NCBI RefSeq assembly: GCF_007747445.1
Contig: NZ_CP036425.1
Location: forward strand, 3,766,175 to 3,830,174
DNA: 64,000 nt
Source of the DNA: Poriferisphaera corsica
GTDB lineage: Bacteria > Planctomycetota > Phycisphaerae > Phycisphaerales > Phycisphaeraceae
Reading direction: 5' to 3'
Under the pieces are notes generated by a model. It ran no database searches, was not told where the DNA came from, and worked only from the letters and a program-made list of their open reading frames with translations. The first letter of the stretch is position 1; each line of letters begins with the position of its first letter. Position numbers and translations under genes: made by a program. This document shows, piece after piece, positions 34,468 to 43,754 of the stretch.

Positions 34468-35214
34468 TTAGCGAAGCGCGGCGGGCCAGTATTTTGCACC
34501 ATCATGGAGGGCGGCGATAACGGCTTGGCGGTCGTCGGAGCCGAAGACTGCGGAGGCGCTAACGATCATGTCGCAGCCAGCTTGGGCACAGGCTTGAACG
34601 GTTTCGGGAGCGACGCCGCCATCCATCTCGACGCGCATGGTATCGGGGCCATTTTCACGAAGCCATTGCACTTTGGCGAGGACTTCGGGCATGAACTTTT
34701 GACCGCTGAACCCGGGCCAAACGCTCATGACAAGGGCAACTTGGATCTGATCGAGGTATTTTTCGAGTGCTTGTGCGGGAGTGTCGGGGTTAATGACCAG
34801 ACCCGCATCCATGCCAAGGTCATGGATCTGCTTGATGAGGTCGGTGGCGTTAACGCCTTCAACGCGATTGTTGCGTTCGGGATTGTCGGTTGTGACTTCC
34901 CAGTGGAAAGAGAAGTTATTGCAGCCTGCTTTGGCGAATTGCTCAACGTAATCCTGGGGACGCTCGACCATGAGATGGGCGTCTAGGTAGGTATCGGGGA
35001 GGTGCTTGCGAACACCTTTGACCATATCAGCACCCATCGTGAGATTAGGGGCGAAGTGGCCGTCCATGACATCGAGGTGAAGTGCGTCGGCACCTTTATT
35101 GATGACGTCATGACAGTCCATGGCCATCTGACCGAAGTCGGCGGAGAGAATGGAGACGGCGATGATGGGCTGCGACGGCTTGTTCTTGATGTTGAGCATA
35201 GGGATATGATACAT
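34468..35214 (-). CDS. rpe: ribulose-phosphate 3-epimerase
   Basis: A (beta/alpha)8-barrel epimerase of 248 aa (243 if it starts at ATG 35199). It interconverts ribulose 5-phosphate and xylulose 5-phosphate in the pentose phosphate pathway. AVSILSADFG, LHLDVMDGHFAPNLTMG (metal-binding His and Asp), AHLMVERP and VMSVWPGFSGQKF are family signatures, and the final phosphate-binding MDGGV and VSASAVFG are present. About 25 residues of the N-terminus and 10 of the C-terminus are variable. Neither candidate ATG has a clear ribosome-binding site. It overlaps in pathway with xylB at 3294. Confidence 0.93.
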   Translation of the reverse strand: MYHIPMLNIKNKPSQPIIAVSILSADFGQMAMDCHDVINKGADALHLDVMDGHFAPNLTMGADMVKGVRKHLPDTYLDAHLMVERPQDYVEQFAKAGCNNFSFHWEVTTDNPERNNRVEGVNATDLIKQIHDLGMDAGLVINPDTPAQALEKYLDQIQVALVMSVWPGFSGQKFMPEVLAKVQWLRENGPDTMRVEMDGGVAPETVQACAQAGCDMIVSASAVFGSDDRQAVIAALHDGAKYWPAALR

Positions 35215-35282
35215 CGGTTGAAGGTTTGATGCAGATGGCGAGTGAAATGGGTATGCGGTATTTGGTTATGGCTATTGGTTGA

Positions 35283-36284
35283 TTAGATAAGGGATTTGAG
35301 GGATTTGATATCGGTCGTGATACGCTCGATATCGTGATCACCGAGGACGAGTTCTCCGCCACGGGCGTTGGCTTCGGCTTGCTGGACGTTGCGGGCACCT
35401 GCCAAGACATGGGTGACACCGGGCTGTTCGATGGTCCAGGCGAGGACGAGTTGAGCGAGGGTGCAATCGTATTTGTGCGTGAGGTCTTGCCAAGAGTCGA
35501 GGATGTCTAGGACATGGTCGCGACGTGTGGGCTCGAACCATGGGTTCCAATCGTAATTGCTTCGGATATCGCCGTCCTCGAAGGTGGTTTCGCGTGTGAT
35601 CTTACCTGTGAGAAGGCCTTGCTCGAGGGGTTGATATGCGATGAAAGCGATATGCATTTCACGGCATTCCTCGATCATGGCTTCCTCTTGCTTTTGAGTG
35701 AGCATTGAGAAACGGGCTTGGTTGGAAACGATGTGCGCGTGCTTGAGGTATTGGTCGAGTTCGTTAACGGAGAGATTGGAGACGCCGATAGCTCGGATCT
35801 TACCTTGATCTTGGAGTTTAGTGAGGGTAGCGAGTGTATCGGAGACGGGCATGGTCATGTGATCGACGGTGGGCCAATGGATTTGGTATAGGTCGATGTA
35901 GGTAGTGCCAAGGCGTTGGAGTGATTGTTCAATTTCGTGTTGGATGGAATCAGGGCGCGTGTTGCGGAATATTTTCTTGCCATAGCTTTCACCAAAAGCT
36001 GTGCCTGTGGCGTCATCCCAGCGGAGGCCGCATTTGGTTGCGAGGACGACTTGATCACGTTTGCCTTTGATCGCGCGGCCAACGATTTCTTCGGATTTGC
36101 CAATGCCGTAAATGGGAGCGGTATCGATGAAATTGATACCCGCCTCGATCGCTGACTCTATTGCTCGAATAGATTCACTATCATCAGGTTCTTGGCCCCA
36201 AATGGGAGAGCCACCTGTGACCCAAGTACCGAGCCCGATGACAGAAGCGTGTATGCCGGAATCGCCTAATGGTCTGTATCTCAT
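35283..36284 (-). CDS. aldo/keto reductase
   Basis: A 333-residue NADPH-dependent oxidoreductase. The catalytic tetrad is visible: Asp in FIDTAPIYG, Tyr in the same motif, Lys in VVLATKCGLRW, and His in LYQIHWPTVD. IRAIGVSNLS and QPLEQGLLTGKI match the YhdN/IolS-like (AKR11/12) group. ATG 36284 is chosen since it begins directly with MRYRPLGDSGI; the frame extends eight codons upstream. Substrate unknown. It lies 70 bases upstream of rpe on the same strand and may be cotranscribed. Confidence 0.9.
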   Translation of the reverse strand: MRYRPLGDSGIHASVIGLGTWVTGGSPIWGQEPDDSESIRAIESAIEAGINFIDTAPIYGIGKSEEIVGRAIKGKRDQVVLATKCGLRWDDATGTAFGESYGKKIFRNTRPDSIQHEIEQSLQRLGTTYIDLYQIHWPTVDHMTMPVSDTLATLTKLQDQGKIRAIGVSNLSVNELDQYLKHAHIVSNQARFSMLTQKQEEAMIEECREMHIAFIAYQPLEQGLLTGKITRETTFEDGDIRSNYDWNPWFEPTRRDHVLDILDSWQDLTHKYDCTLAQLVLAWTIEQPGVTHVLAGARNVQQAEANARGGELVLGDHDIERITTDIKSLKSLI

Positions 36285-36308
36285 AGTCACAATCAACTTA
36301 TTACACAT

Positions 36309-36740
36309 GTGTTATTCGTGAGTTCGTTATCACTCATCGTCAAATGAGTCATCAATACAAAAATTAATGGTAGGCCAATATTCATGGCAAAGTTGAGATA
36401 AAGAGAAAAACATTATCGCATCTAAGGGAAGACAAATTATCAAATGTTACGATTGTCATTGAATTGGAGTTATCAGACAAAAAACAGAGGATTTTACTTA
36501 AAATGCGCGTATAAGTCATGCTGAAATGAGCGTACATATACATTTGACGCAATGATGAGAAAATTGGCATTCACAATAAATTGAATTCGTTGGTTGGGAA
36601 CTCGTAATATCCGTCTCGTATCTGCATTTTGTTTTTGAGTAGATCTGGAAAATGGGTCTTCTGAAATCGCTCAACATTCAAAAGCTTATTTTTGCAATTC
36701 GTATGTTGCACGTTCTATTGTTTTACTTTTGGAGATGTGT
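36309..36740. other. AT-rich intergenic region
   Basis: About 430 bases between the divergent aldo/keto reductase and VPTPA protein genes. It is AT-rich and should carry promoters in both directions. GGAG at 36731 is the ribosome-binding site of the right-hand gene. No gene seen. Confidence 0.4.
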
Positions 36741-37484
36741 ATGAAAGTTTTACGTGATTTGATTATTAGGCGTACCTTTTCTGCAGGGAAGAAAAGGAAA
36801 TTTGTATCGGGGGCTATGATGGGCACAATCGCTGCTTTTACAGGCATAGACAGCTCCGAAGCGGCTAGCGTCGAGACTGTTCTTCAAGACCAAGTAAATG
36901 GTGGCGCACAATATTCCATTGGTGGGAGTTCAAACGGCGCATCTGTTGGTTGGACATTTACGGTTAATTCACCGGATTTGATTGTGACGCAACTTTCAAC
37001 ACTAACGGGTGCTAGTGGAAATAATGATACGATTTCTCTATGGAATCTTGATACCAATGAACTCGTTACGTCAGTTAACAGCCTTGCGAATACTGATTCT
37101 TGGCGAACCGTTGAACTTGACGAAGGTGTCACGTTAGAAGAAGGCGGGAATTACGGGATTCTTTTAACAAGCTCTGCTGGAGATCAATATCGCAGGGTTA
37201 TTGAGAGCTTTACTGAAAACTCAACAGGTGGAGATATCACGTATAACAATAGTGTTTACAATCCAATCTCTGGTGCTGTCCCAAGTTCATTCAGTTCACT
37301 TTGGAACTTCCCAGATGCGATCGGTGAATTCCAATGGTTAGTAGATTTTGGGTATATTGATCCAAACGAAGCTGCTAACTCACCTGACACGGTCGCTGTA
37401 CCAACACCTGCAGCATTTGGCTTGGGTGCACTGACACTTGGACTTCTTGGATTACGACGAGGACGTCATTCACGTAATCAGTAA
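36741..37484 (+). CDS. secreted protein with VPTPA-type C-terminal sorting signal
   Basis: A 247-residue secreted protein. A long basic N-terminus (about 25 residues with RRTFSAGKKRK) precedes a hydrophobic signal stretch ending near SSEAAS. The middle is a beta-rich domain (choice-of-anchor type: TGASGNNDTISLWNLDTNELVTS and similar). The C-terminus has VPTPAAFGLGALTLGLLG followed by LRRGRHSRNQ, a PEP-CTERM-like anchor with VPTPA replacing VPEPA. Such tags are processed by exosortase-type transpeptidases. ATG 36741 is chosen because GGAG lies six bases upstream; an earlier TTG overlaps it. Confidence 0.8.
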   Translation: MKVLRDLIIRRTFSAGKKRKFVSGAMMGTIAAFTGIDSSEAASVETVLQDQVNGGAQYSIGGSSNGASVGWTFTVNSPDLIVTQLSTLTGASGNNDTISLWNLDTNELVTSVNSLANTDSWRTVELDEGVTLEEGGNYGILLTSSAGDQYRRVIESFTENSTGGDITYNNSVYNPISGAVPSSFSSLWNFPDAIGEFQWLVDFGYIDPNEAANSPDTVAVPTPAAFGLGALTLGLLGLRRGRHSRNQ

Positions 37485-37544
37485 AACATTACAAATGCAT
37501 CACATCATTAATTCGTGGCCTGCTTACGGTAACTCGTGAGCAGG

Positions 37545-38243
37545 TCATTTACGATAAAACTCATGTAACGGCTGCACGATCACGAAACCAGATCCTTCGA
37601 ACTTCATTTGTAGCGTTTCACCTGAAGTACGGCCGACGAGTGTTTTGATTGAGATGTCAGCTTTGAGTTTTGGCGTAAGGCTGCCGGACCAAGCGATGGT
37701 GGCATTTGGATCAGTAAACACAGGTGTATGTGGTTCAACAATCAGAACCATAGGATCGTAATAGGAAGTTATGGCAAGAAGTCCGGTGCCTTGGAAGCGG
37801 ACATTGAAGAGATCGCCGGAGAGCATTGCGACCATCTTTTTCATCATTCTGATATCCCATTGCAAGGTGGGTTCAAAGGCGAGAATATCGCGGCCGGTGA
37901 CGAATATAGATTCATCGCGGAGTTGCAATGCGGTTATTTTTTTACCGAGATCGGCAAGATACACTTTACCTCGGCCTTTGATTTTGGTGAGTTGTGTGCC
38001 TTCGCCTGAGAAGCGTTTTTTAAGAAGACGACGTATGCCGTGCTCAAAGATCCCCTCTCGGATGAACTTGACGGCTCCTTGATATGCGATCATCGAACCC
38101 ATTTTGGTCCAGATCATATCGTGAAGGTTCACCTCAAGAATGCGTTGAGATTCAAGTTCAAACAAATCATGGCCATGCATTTTTTGTTGAGCTTGTGTAA
38201 CGAAGTCCGTGAGCGAGTAACGAGCCGCATGGATTTGAGTCAT
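37545..38243 (-). CDS. AIM24/TIGR00266 family protein (paralogue A)
   Basis: A 232-residue single-domain protein of the AIM24 family, related to mitochondrial Aim24 and the TRAP-like beta-helix fold. Typical features include FELESQRILEVNL, WTKMGSMIAYQGAVKF, SGEGTQLTKIKGRGKVYLADLGK, GTGLLAITSY and LQMKFEGSGFVIVQP. There is no signal peptide. The function in bacteria is unclear. GGAG lies seven bases before the ATG. It is about 60 per cent similar by eye to the next gene upstream, and the two probably form an operon with a partial terminator between them. Confidence 0.85.
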   Translation of the reverse strand: MTQIHAARYSLTDFVTQAQQKMHGHDLFELESQRILEVNLHDMIWTKMGSMIAYQGAVKFIREGIFEHGIRRLLKKRFSGEGTQLTKIKGRGKVYLADLGKKITALQLRDESIFVTGRDILAFEPTLQWDIRMMKKMVAMLSGDLFNVRFQGTGLLAITSYYDPMVLIVEPHTPVFTDPNATIAWSGSLTPKLKADISIKTLVGRTSGETLQMKFEGSGFVIVQPLHEFYRK

Positions 38244-38363
38244 ATCAGATCTCCAACTTCATACCGAATGGTATGTTGTCCAGCTCAGGATATGTACTAA
38301 TTATTGCAGAAAGTTTGTGCGACTATTGTTACGTGGATCACAATATTGATTTTGATGACAAAC

Positions 38364-38390
38364 TAAAAAATCCTGCAGATGCAGGATTTT
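38364..38390 (-). terminator. hairpin between AIM24 paralogues
   Basis: AAATCCTGC pairs with GCAGGATTT around a four-base loop. T tracts follow on both strands. It lies just after the paralogue B gene and before the start of paralogue A, so it may attenuate read-through into paralogue A. Confidence 0.8.
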
Positions 38391-38417
38391 GTTGAATGAA
38401 TTTAGTTCGTAGATCAA

Positions 38418-39128
38418 TCAGGTTGAGCTGGTGTTCTGAAAATAAACTTCCTCATATGGCTGTACGACGACGAAACCAGAGCCTTCAAATTTCATTTGTA
38501 GTGATTCGCCGGAACCACGTCCGAAGAATGTTTTGACTGAGATGTCTGTCTTAAACTCGGGCATGAGGTCACCTGACCATGCGATGGTCGCGTTAGGATC
38601 AGTAATGACAGGCTTACCAGGCTCGACTAACAGTGTCATAGGGTCGTAATGGGAAGTAATAGCGAGGAGGCCGGTACCTTCAAGACGGACATTGAATAGG
38701 CCGCCGGAAAGCATAGCTGCCATCTTTTTCATCATTTTGATATCCCAATCAAGCGTGGGCTCGAATGCGAGCACATCGTTACCATTCACATAGATCGATT
38801 CATTTTCAAGCTGAAGGATTGAGATTTTTTTACCTTCATCAGCAAGATAGAGCTGGCCACAACCTTCGGCTTTTGTGAGTTGTGTGCCTTCACCTGAGAC
38901 TGCTTTTTTGAGTAGTTTACCGATACCATGTTCAAGAATTTTCTCGCGTGTAAATCTGATGTCCCCATTATAAGAGATCATGGAGCCCATCTTGGTCCAG
39001 ACCATGCTATCGAGATTAACCTCGAGGATACGTTCGGATTCAAGTTCGAACAGCCCCTGCCCTCTATCTTTTTGTTTAGTTTTCTCGATAAAATCAGCGA
39101 TTGAGTAGCGTGAATCGATTTGAGACAT
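38418..39128 (-). CDS. AIM24/TIGR00266 family protein (paralogue B)
   Basis: A 236-residue AIM24-family protein with the same landmarks as its neighbour: FELESERILEVNL, WTKMGSMISYNG, SGEGTQLTKAEGCGQLYLADEGK, GTGLLAITSHYDP and LQMKFEGSGFVVVQP. ATG 39128 follows GGAG by about eight bases. A longer frame adds nine residues without a site. The pair represents a tandem duplication. Probably cytoplasmic; Aim24-like proteins have been proposed to have scaffold roles, but nothing specific is known here. Confidence 0.85.
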   Translation of the reverse strand: MSQIDSRYSIADFIEKTKQKDRGQGLFELESERILEVNLDSMVWTKMGSMISYNGDIRFTREKILEHGIGKLLKKAVSGEGTQLTKAEGCGQLYLADEGKKISILQLENESIYVNGNDVLAFEPTLDWDIKMMKKMAAMLSGGLFNVRLEGTGLLAITSHYDPMTLLVEPGKPVITDPNATIAWSGDLMPEFKTDISVKTFFGRGSGESLQMKFEGSGFVVVQPYEEVYFQNTSST

Positions 39129-39333
39129 GGGGCGGGCTCCAGTAATTATTTTCATTTATTTGAATGGTCAATTTACCAAACTGAAGAATGACAATGATGA
39201 GCCCATTATGCAAGTGGAATTATTAGTTATGGGAATGTGTTGAATGATTTCTGCAAACAAGACGATACGCAATATTTATTAAGTTGCCATAAGAATCGAG
39301 GTATTTTAGTAAGTGCAGCTTTCTTGATGGCAG

Positions 39334-39373
39334 TAAAAAATAAGCCGATACATGCGTCTGCACATACCGGCTT
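39334..39373 (-). terminator. terminator after the pseudopilin-like gene
   Basis: AAGCCG...TGCAGACGCA...CGGCTT forms a 14-pair interrupted stem, followed on the minus strand by ATTTTTTA. It lies about 50 bases after the stop codon at 39420. Confidence 0.75.
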
Positions 39374-39419
39374 AATCAATCGTTATCATTAATTTCTTAG
39401 ATCTAATGCTTGGCTTATG

Positions 39420-40241
39420 TTACTCAAAATTCAATGGCACACTACCAACTGCACCTGTATATTTAAGCTCAATATATTCTGATCGCCATAAGTTCTTATC
39501 AAAACCATTCGCCGATTTGCCGAACGACTCCCATGATTCACCCCAACCAACAGATCCTGCATGGCCATCCATATAATTCACATTGAAGCTTTTCGATTGG
39601 CTATTACTGTTCCCCTCATGACGAAAGGCAACAAGCTCGTCATGATTCTTGGACACATGCTTCCATGAGCCCGATGATTCAAAGGTAGCAAAATGGTGTG
39701 AAAGACTTAGATCCCCTGCATCATTACGTGAGTTTCCATCCACGATATAGATTGCTTGGGAAGGGTGACTCATTCTTTCAATATTCATTGCGAGCTTGTC
39801 CATCTCGTGGCCATTACTCATATTTACACGGTACGAAGCAGGAAATTCTGTCTCAGGATCGCCAAGAACAATACGGACGTCTTCCGAGGCGTCGGCTGGA
39901 CACCGAAAAAGACCATCCATATTCATCGTATCATTTAGCACATAATCAAAGCCTATACGCGGAAACTCATAACTCCATTTCTGGCCGAGCGTTTCCCATC
40001 CACTCCCAGAAAGGTACTCCATTGCCGCTACATTGTGCCATCCTTTGGGCACAAATCCCTCATGATTTACAGCAAATGCATTCGCGGCTGTCCCCATCTG
40101 CCTCAAACCAGAAAGACATTGAATGGAGATTGCAGTTCTTTTTGCAGCTCCCAATGCTGGCAATAGTATGCCAATAAGCAATGCGATTATTGATATGACA
40201 ACTAATAGTTCAATTAATGTGAAAGCTGTTTTTCTTTTCAT
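39420..40241 (-). CDS. planctomycete pseudopilin-like protein (H-X9-DG type)
   Basis: A 273-residue protein with a class III prepilin leader (MKRKTAFTLIELLVVISIIALLIGILLPAL), cleaved after Ala with Glu+5 conserved. The C-terminal NVNYMDGHAGSV matches the H-X9-DG-like motif seen in the large planctomycete-specific pseudopilin family (related to DUF1559). The middle part has FRCPAD, a Cys-Pro motif common in this family. The role is unknown; it may be a surface fibre or a T2SS-dependent exoprotein. It stands alone, not next to secretion genes. Confidence 0.85.
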   Translation of the reverse strand: MKRKTAFTLIELLVVISIIALLIGILLPALGAAKRTAISIQCLSGLRQMGTAANAFAVNHEGFVPKGWHNVAAMEYLSGSGWETLGQKWSYEFPRIGFDYVLNDTMNMDGLFRCPADASEDVRIVLGDPETEFPASYRVNMSNGHEMDKLAMNIERMSHPSQAIYIVDGNSRNDAGDLSLSHHFATFESSGSWKHVSKNHDELVAFRHEGNSNSQSKSFNVNYMDGHAGSVGWGESWESFGKSANGFDKNLWRSEYIELKYTGAVGSVPLNFE

Positions 40242-40960
40242 ATTATGCCAACCTTATTTTAATAAATGCGTATTAAGTGATAAGAATGCCCTGTTTTCAT
40301 ACAAGTAAGCACATCACCCAAAATTAACCTGAGCATCACAAATCATTATGACGATAGCAATATGCATCATTTTCTCTGAATAGATTCAGTATATTTGGCG
40401 GAAAATCTGCAATACATCATGAATTGGTACGTAAGCAATTAATCTTCGACAATGTGCGACATAATCGTAACGTTCAATATGAGGTAAAATACTAAAACCC
40501 TTCAATTTCTATTTGATACATTTTTTGCGTTACTTTTACTAACTGCTCTATCATCATTTCCGGAAATATTGTTTCTACCAAAGACAGTTACCCGCCAATT
40601 GGCCGATGACTTATAGAACTGCTAAATACAAATCTAATTTTTAACTTTTAGATTTATGCCGTAAATTATATTTGTTAATTTGATTCTGGCCATAGCTCCA
40701 AAACATCAAAATATCGCTTGTTTCACAAATTTTTAGTCACCATTTAATTTGCCACACATATTCTATTTACAAGACGCTTATCGTTTCATCTTAAATCCGT
40801 GGATACATATCCTAGAAACCATATAAAACCTAGCTTACTTCGAAATATAGTCTCCTTATTAAACAGAACGTTGAACAAATATAGAACAACTATTGGCTCG
40901 CCCAATATCGTCAACACAACTCTACATATTCGCAATCACAAGTTGTTGTGTTAGGCAAAT
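40242..40960. other. AT-rich intergenic desert
   Basis: About 720 bases without a credible gene, clearly AT-richer than the flanks (for example taaattatatttgttaatttgatt). It should carry the promoter of the pseudopilin-like gene. Nothing else was identified. A degraded or horizontally acquired stretch is possible. Confidence 0.4.
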
Positions 40961-40989
40961 AAAAAGCAGCTCATTATGAGCTGCTTTTT
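40961..40989. terminator. terminator after pgk
   Basis: AAAAAGCAGCTC pairs with GAGCTGCTTTTT around a five-base loop. T tracts occur on both strands. It lies about 85 bases beyond the pgk stop codon. Confidence 0.88.
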
Positions 40990-41073
40990 AATCTCTAATT
41001 ATGTTAATTATTTGAGGTAATGAGGTTTCTCACACCACAGCGGGTATGGGCTTGTGGAATGAGAGAGTTAAGT

Positions 41074-42264
41074 TTATTTTTCGTCAAGGAGCTCGACTGC
41101 TGCGAACTTCTTGCCTTCGAGCATTGCGAGGGATGCACCGCCTCCGGTGGAGACGTGGGTGACTTTGTCTGCGTAGCCGAGTTGTTTGACGGCTGCTGCT
41201 GAGTCGCCGCCGCCGATGATGGAAACTGCGTCTGATTCAGCGATAGCTTGTGCGACTGCTTTTGTGCCTTCATCGAATGGAGGCATTTCGAAGACGCCCA
41301 TTGGGCCGTTCCATACAACTGTCTTGGATTCACGAACGATGTCAGCGAAAAGTTTTGCTGATTTAGGGCCGATGTCGAAACCTTGGAAGCCGTCGGAGAT
41401 ATCGTTGTCGACGATTTCTTTGTTGCAGTCAGAGGAGAATGCGTCGCCGCAGTTTGAGTCGATTGGGAGAACGATTTTGTCGCCACCTTTTTCGAGCATT
41501 TCTTTGGCTTTCTCTACGAAGTCTGGCTCGACGAGGGAGTTGCCGACTTTGATACCTTTTGCGAGGAAGAAGGTGTAAGCCATTGCGCCGCCGATGATGA
41601 TCTTGTCGCAGATGTTGATGAGGTTTTCGATGACGACGATCTTGTCAGAGACTTTAGCGCCGCCGAGGATGGCGACGAAAGGACGGCCTGGTGTGGCGAT
41701 GGTGTCAGCGAGGAACTTGATTTCTTTTTCAACGAGGAAACCACAAACGGTAGGCTTGCCAGCTGCTTTCATTGCAGATGGGACAGCGACCATTGAAGCG
41801 TGCTCGCGGTGACATGTGCCGAAGGCGTCGTTGACGTAGACATCAGCCATGTCAGCGATTGCTTTGCCGAAGTCTGCGTTGCCCTTCTTCTCTTCCTTAG
41901 CGAAACGAAGGTTTTCGAGGACGAGGATTTGACCCGCTTCGAGTGCAGCAGCCTTTGCCTTTGCATCCTCGCCGACGGTGTCGGTTGCCATGATGACTTC
42001 ATTGCTGGAGAGGATTTCGCCTAGACGGGCGGCGGCTGGAGCGAGTGAGAAGGCGGGTTCGATGCCTTCACCCTTCGGGCGGCCGAGGTGTGACATAAGG
42101 ATGACGGCGGCACCGTTATCGAGGGCAGCTTTGATGGTGGGGAGAGCCATCTGGATTCGACGGTCGTCGGTAATTTTGCCTTCGTTGAGGGGGACGTTGA
42201 AGTCAACACGGATGAGGACTTTCTTGTCAGCGACATCGACGTCAGCGATGGTTTTCTTCGCCAT
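41074..42264 (-). CDS. pgk: phosphoglycerate kinase
   Basis: A 396-residue glycolytic kinase, standard length. It converts 1,3-bisphosphoglycerate and ADP to 3-phosphoglycerate and ATP. Signatures include [39 protein letters not shown] and the ATP-binding WNGPMGVFE and [15 protein letters not shown] 42264 has GGAG at nine bases; the longer frame starting further upstream has an unlikely N-terminus. It stands alone, divergent from ygfZ. Confidence 0.97.
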   Translation of the reverse strand: MAKKTIADVDVADKKVLIRVDFNVPLNEGKITDDRRIQMALPTIKAALDNGAAVILMSHLGRPKGEGIEPAFSLAPAAARLGEILSSNEVIMATDTVGEDAKAKAAALEAGQILVLENLRFAKEEKKGNADFGKAIADMADVYVNDAFGTCHREHASMVAVPSAMKAAGKPTVCGFLVEKEIKFLADTIATPGRPFVAILGGAKVSDKIVVIENLINICDKIIIGGAMAYTFFLAKGIKVGNSLVEPDFVEKAKEMLEKGGDKIVLPIDSNCGDAFSSDCNKEIVDNDISDGFQGFDIGPKSAKLFADIVRESKTVVWNGPMGVFEMPPFDEGTKAVAQAIAESDAVSIIGGGDSAAAVKQLGYADKVTHVSTGGGASLAMLEGKKFAAVELLDEK

Positions 42265-42459
42265 GTTCTTACACTCCAAAGATTTAGGGGTGGTTTTATT
42301 CTGGATCGGTTGAACAATAGAGGCCATCTCGGAGAGATTCCAGAGGATAGCTGGGGGTTATTATATCGAAAAATCAGGGCAAGGTTGGCGGGCAGGAGCA
42401 ATGAAGAGTGGCGGATCAGGCAGAGATGAAGCGATCGGGAATAGGAGTATAATCGTGGG

Positions 42460-43683
42460 ATGAACGAGACTCACGAGAATGGCACGGGCATGTTTGGCGG
42501 CGCAGACGAGGCAAACCCGCTGATGCGGATCCAGGAGAAAATGGGCGGAATGTTTATTGCGTGGGGTGGCGATGGAGGTGAGTTCACGGGTGTGCCGCTG
42601 GTTGAGTCGTTTGACGAGTACTATGCGGAATATGCTGCGATCAGGCAACGTGTTGGAATTTTGCACATGCCGCAGCGAACGGTGGTCAAAATGAGAGGGT
42701 CTGAGGCGTGTGATTTTCTGCACCGGATGAACACGAACGATGTCAACGGCTTAAAGGTGGGCGAATCCAATCACGCGCTACTGTTGAACCAGAAGGGGCG
42801 GATTGATGTGGACATGATTGTGATGAAAGTGGGGGAAGATGAACTTTGGTTGGAGGTGGATCAACATAATGCAAGCCGATTGATTGAAAGCCTCGATAAA
42901 ATGATCTTCACTGAAGATATTGAGTTTGAGGATTGCAGCGATCAATTAGAACATATTGCTTTGCATGGGCCTGCAGGTGTGAAGTTACTTGAAAAGTTGA
43001 GAACTCAAGAGACAGAGGGGTTGAGCGGAATTGAGTTGTGGGAACATCGTGAAGTGAAATTGCACGGGGTCGATTGCCGAGTATATCGCAGGGATGATGC
43101 GGGGAGTTTGGGATTGCACGTGCTGGTGCCGCGTGATGCATTGATTGCGATTTATGGCGAGATGGTGCGAGCGAGTGGATGGGAAGCAGGGGCGGAAGTT
43201 GATGCGGAATGGGCGGAGAAGAGAAGAGAAGGATTGAGGGGACGGCCGATTGGCTGGATGGCATATAACACGGCTAGAATTGAAGCGGGGACGCCGATCT
43301 GGATGATTGATTATGGTACGGACTCATTGCCAGCCGAAACGGGGATCATTGATGAATTGGTCTCTTTTACCAAAGGATGCTATTTGGGGCAGGAAATCGT
43401 GGCACGCATGCATAGCCGAGGACACCCTAAGCGTATATTAGTTGGTTTAAAGCTAGATGCCGACAAGATTCCGGTCGCAGGGTCAGCGGTAACTGAGGAA
43501 AAGAATGGTGAATCCGCGATTATTGGCGGAATCACCAGTTCGACGGCTTCACCTCTGCTTGGCAATCAATCCATTGCACTGGCGGTAATGAAGTGGGGTA
43601 AACATAGAGCCGGCTCAAAATTTTCGGTTGTGGCCGAAGAAGCGAGTATTGCCGCTGAGACTTGCACACTTGGTGTGATGTAA
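42460..43683 (+). CDS. YgfZ/GcvT family folate-binding protein
   Basis: A 407-residue protein of the YgfZ/GcvT (aminomethyltransferase-like) superfamily. The diagnostic motif FTKGCYLGQEIVARMHSRGH matches YgfZ (KGCYxGQE), with a Cys needed for activity. SGIELWEHREV and GLHVLVPRDA belong to the folate-binding domains. YgfZ supports assembly or repair of Fe-S enzymes in a folate-dependent way. It diverges from pgk across about 195 bases. A bidirectional terminator follows. Confidence 0.88.
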   Translation: MNETHENGTGMFGGADEANPLMRIQEKMGGMFIAWGGDGGEFTGVPLVESFDEYYAEYAAIRQRVGILHMPQRTVVKMRGSEACDFLHRMNTNDVNGLKVGESNHALLLNQKGRIDVDMIVMKVGEDELWLEVDQHNASRLIESLDKMIFTEDIEFEDCSDQLEHIALHGPAGVKLLEKLRTQETEGLSGIELWEHREVKLHGVDCRVYRRDDAGSLGLHVLVPRDALIAIYGEMVRASGWEAGAEVDAEWAEKRREGLRGRPIGWMAYNTARIEAGTPIWMIDYGTDSLPAETGIIDELVSFTKGCYLGQEIVARMHSRGHPKRILVGLKLDADKIPVAGSAVTEEKNGESAIIGGITSSTASPLLGNQSIALAVMKWGKHRAGSKFSVVAEEASIAAETCTLGVM

Positions 43684-43701
43684 AAAGACGCTAACAAATA
43701 A

Positions 43702-43728
43702 CCCCGACTAACGCATGATTAGCCGGGG
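43702..43728. terminator. bidirectional terminator between ygfZ and MCP genes
   Basis: CCCCGACTAA pairs with TTAGCCGGGG (one mismatch) around a seven-base loop. The T-rich tail is short on the plus strand (CTTT) and moderate on the minus strand. It lies between two convergent genes. Confidence 0.75.
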
Positions 43729-43754
43729 CTTTATCTTGATTGATATTAATTAGG

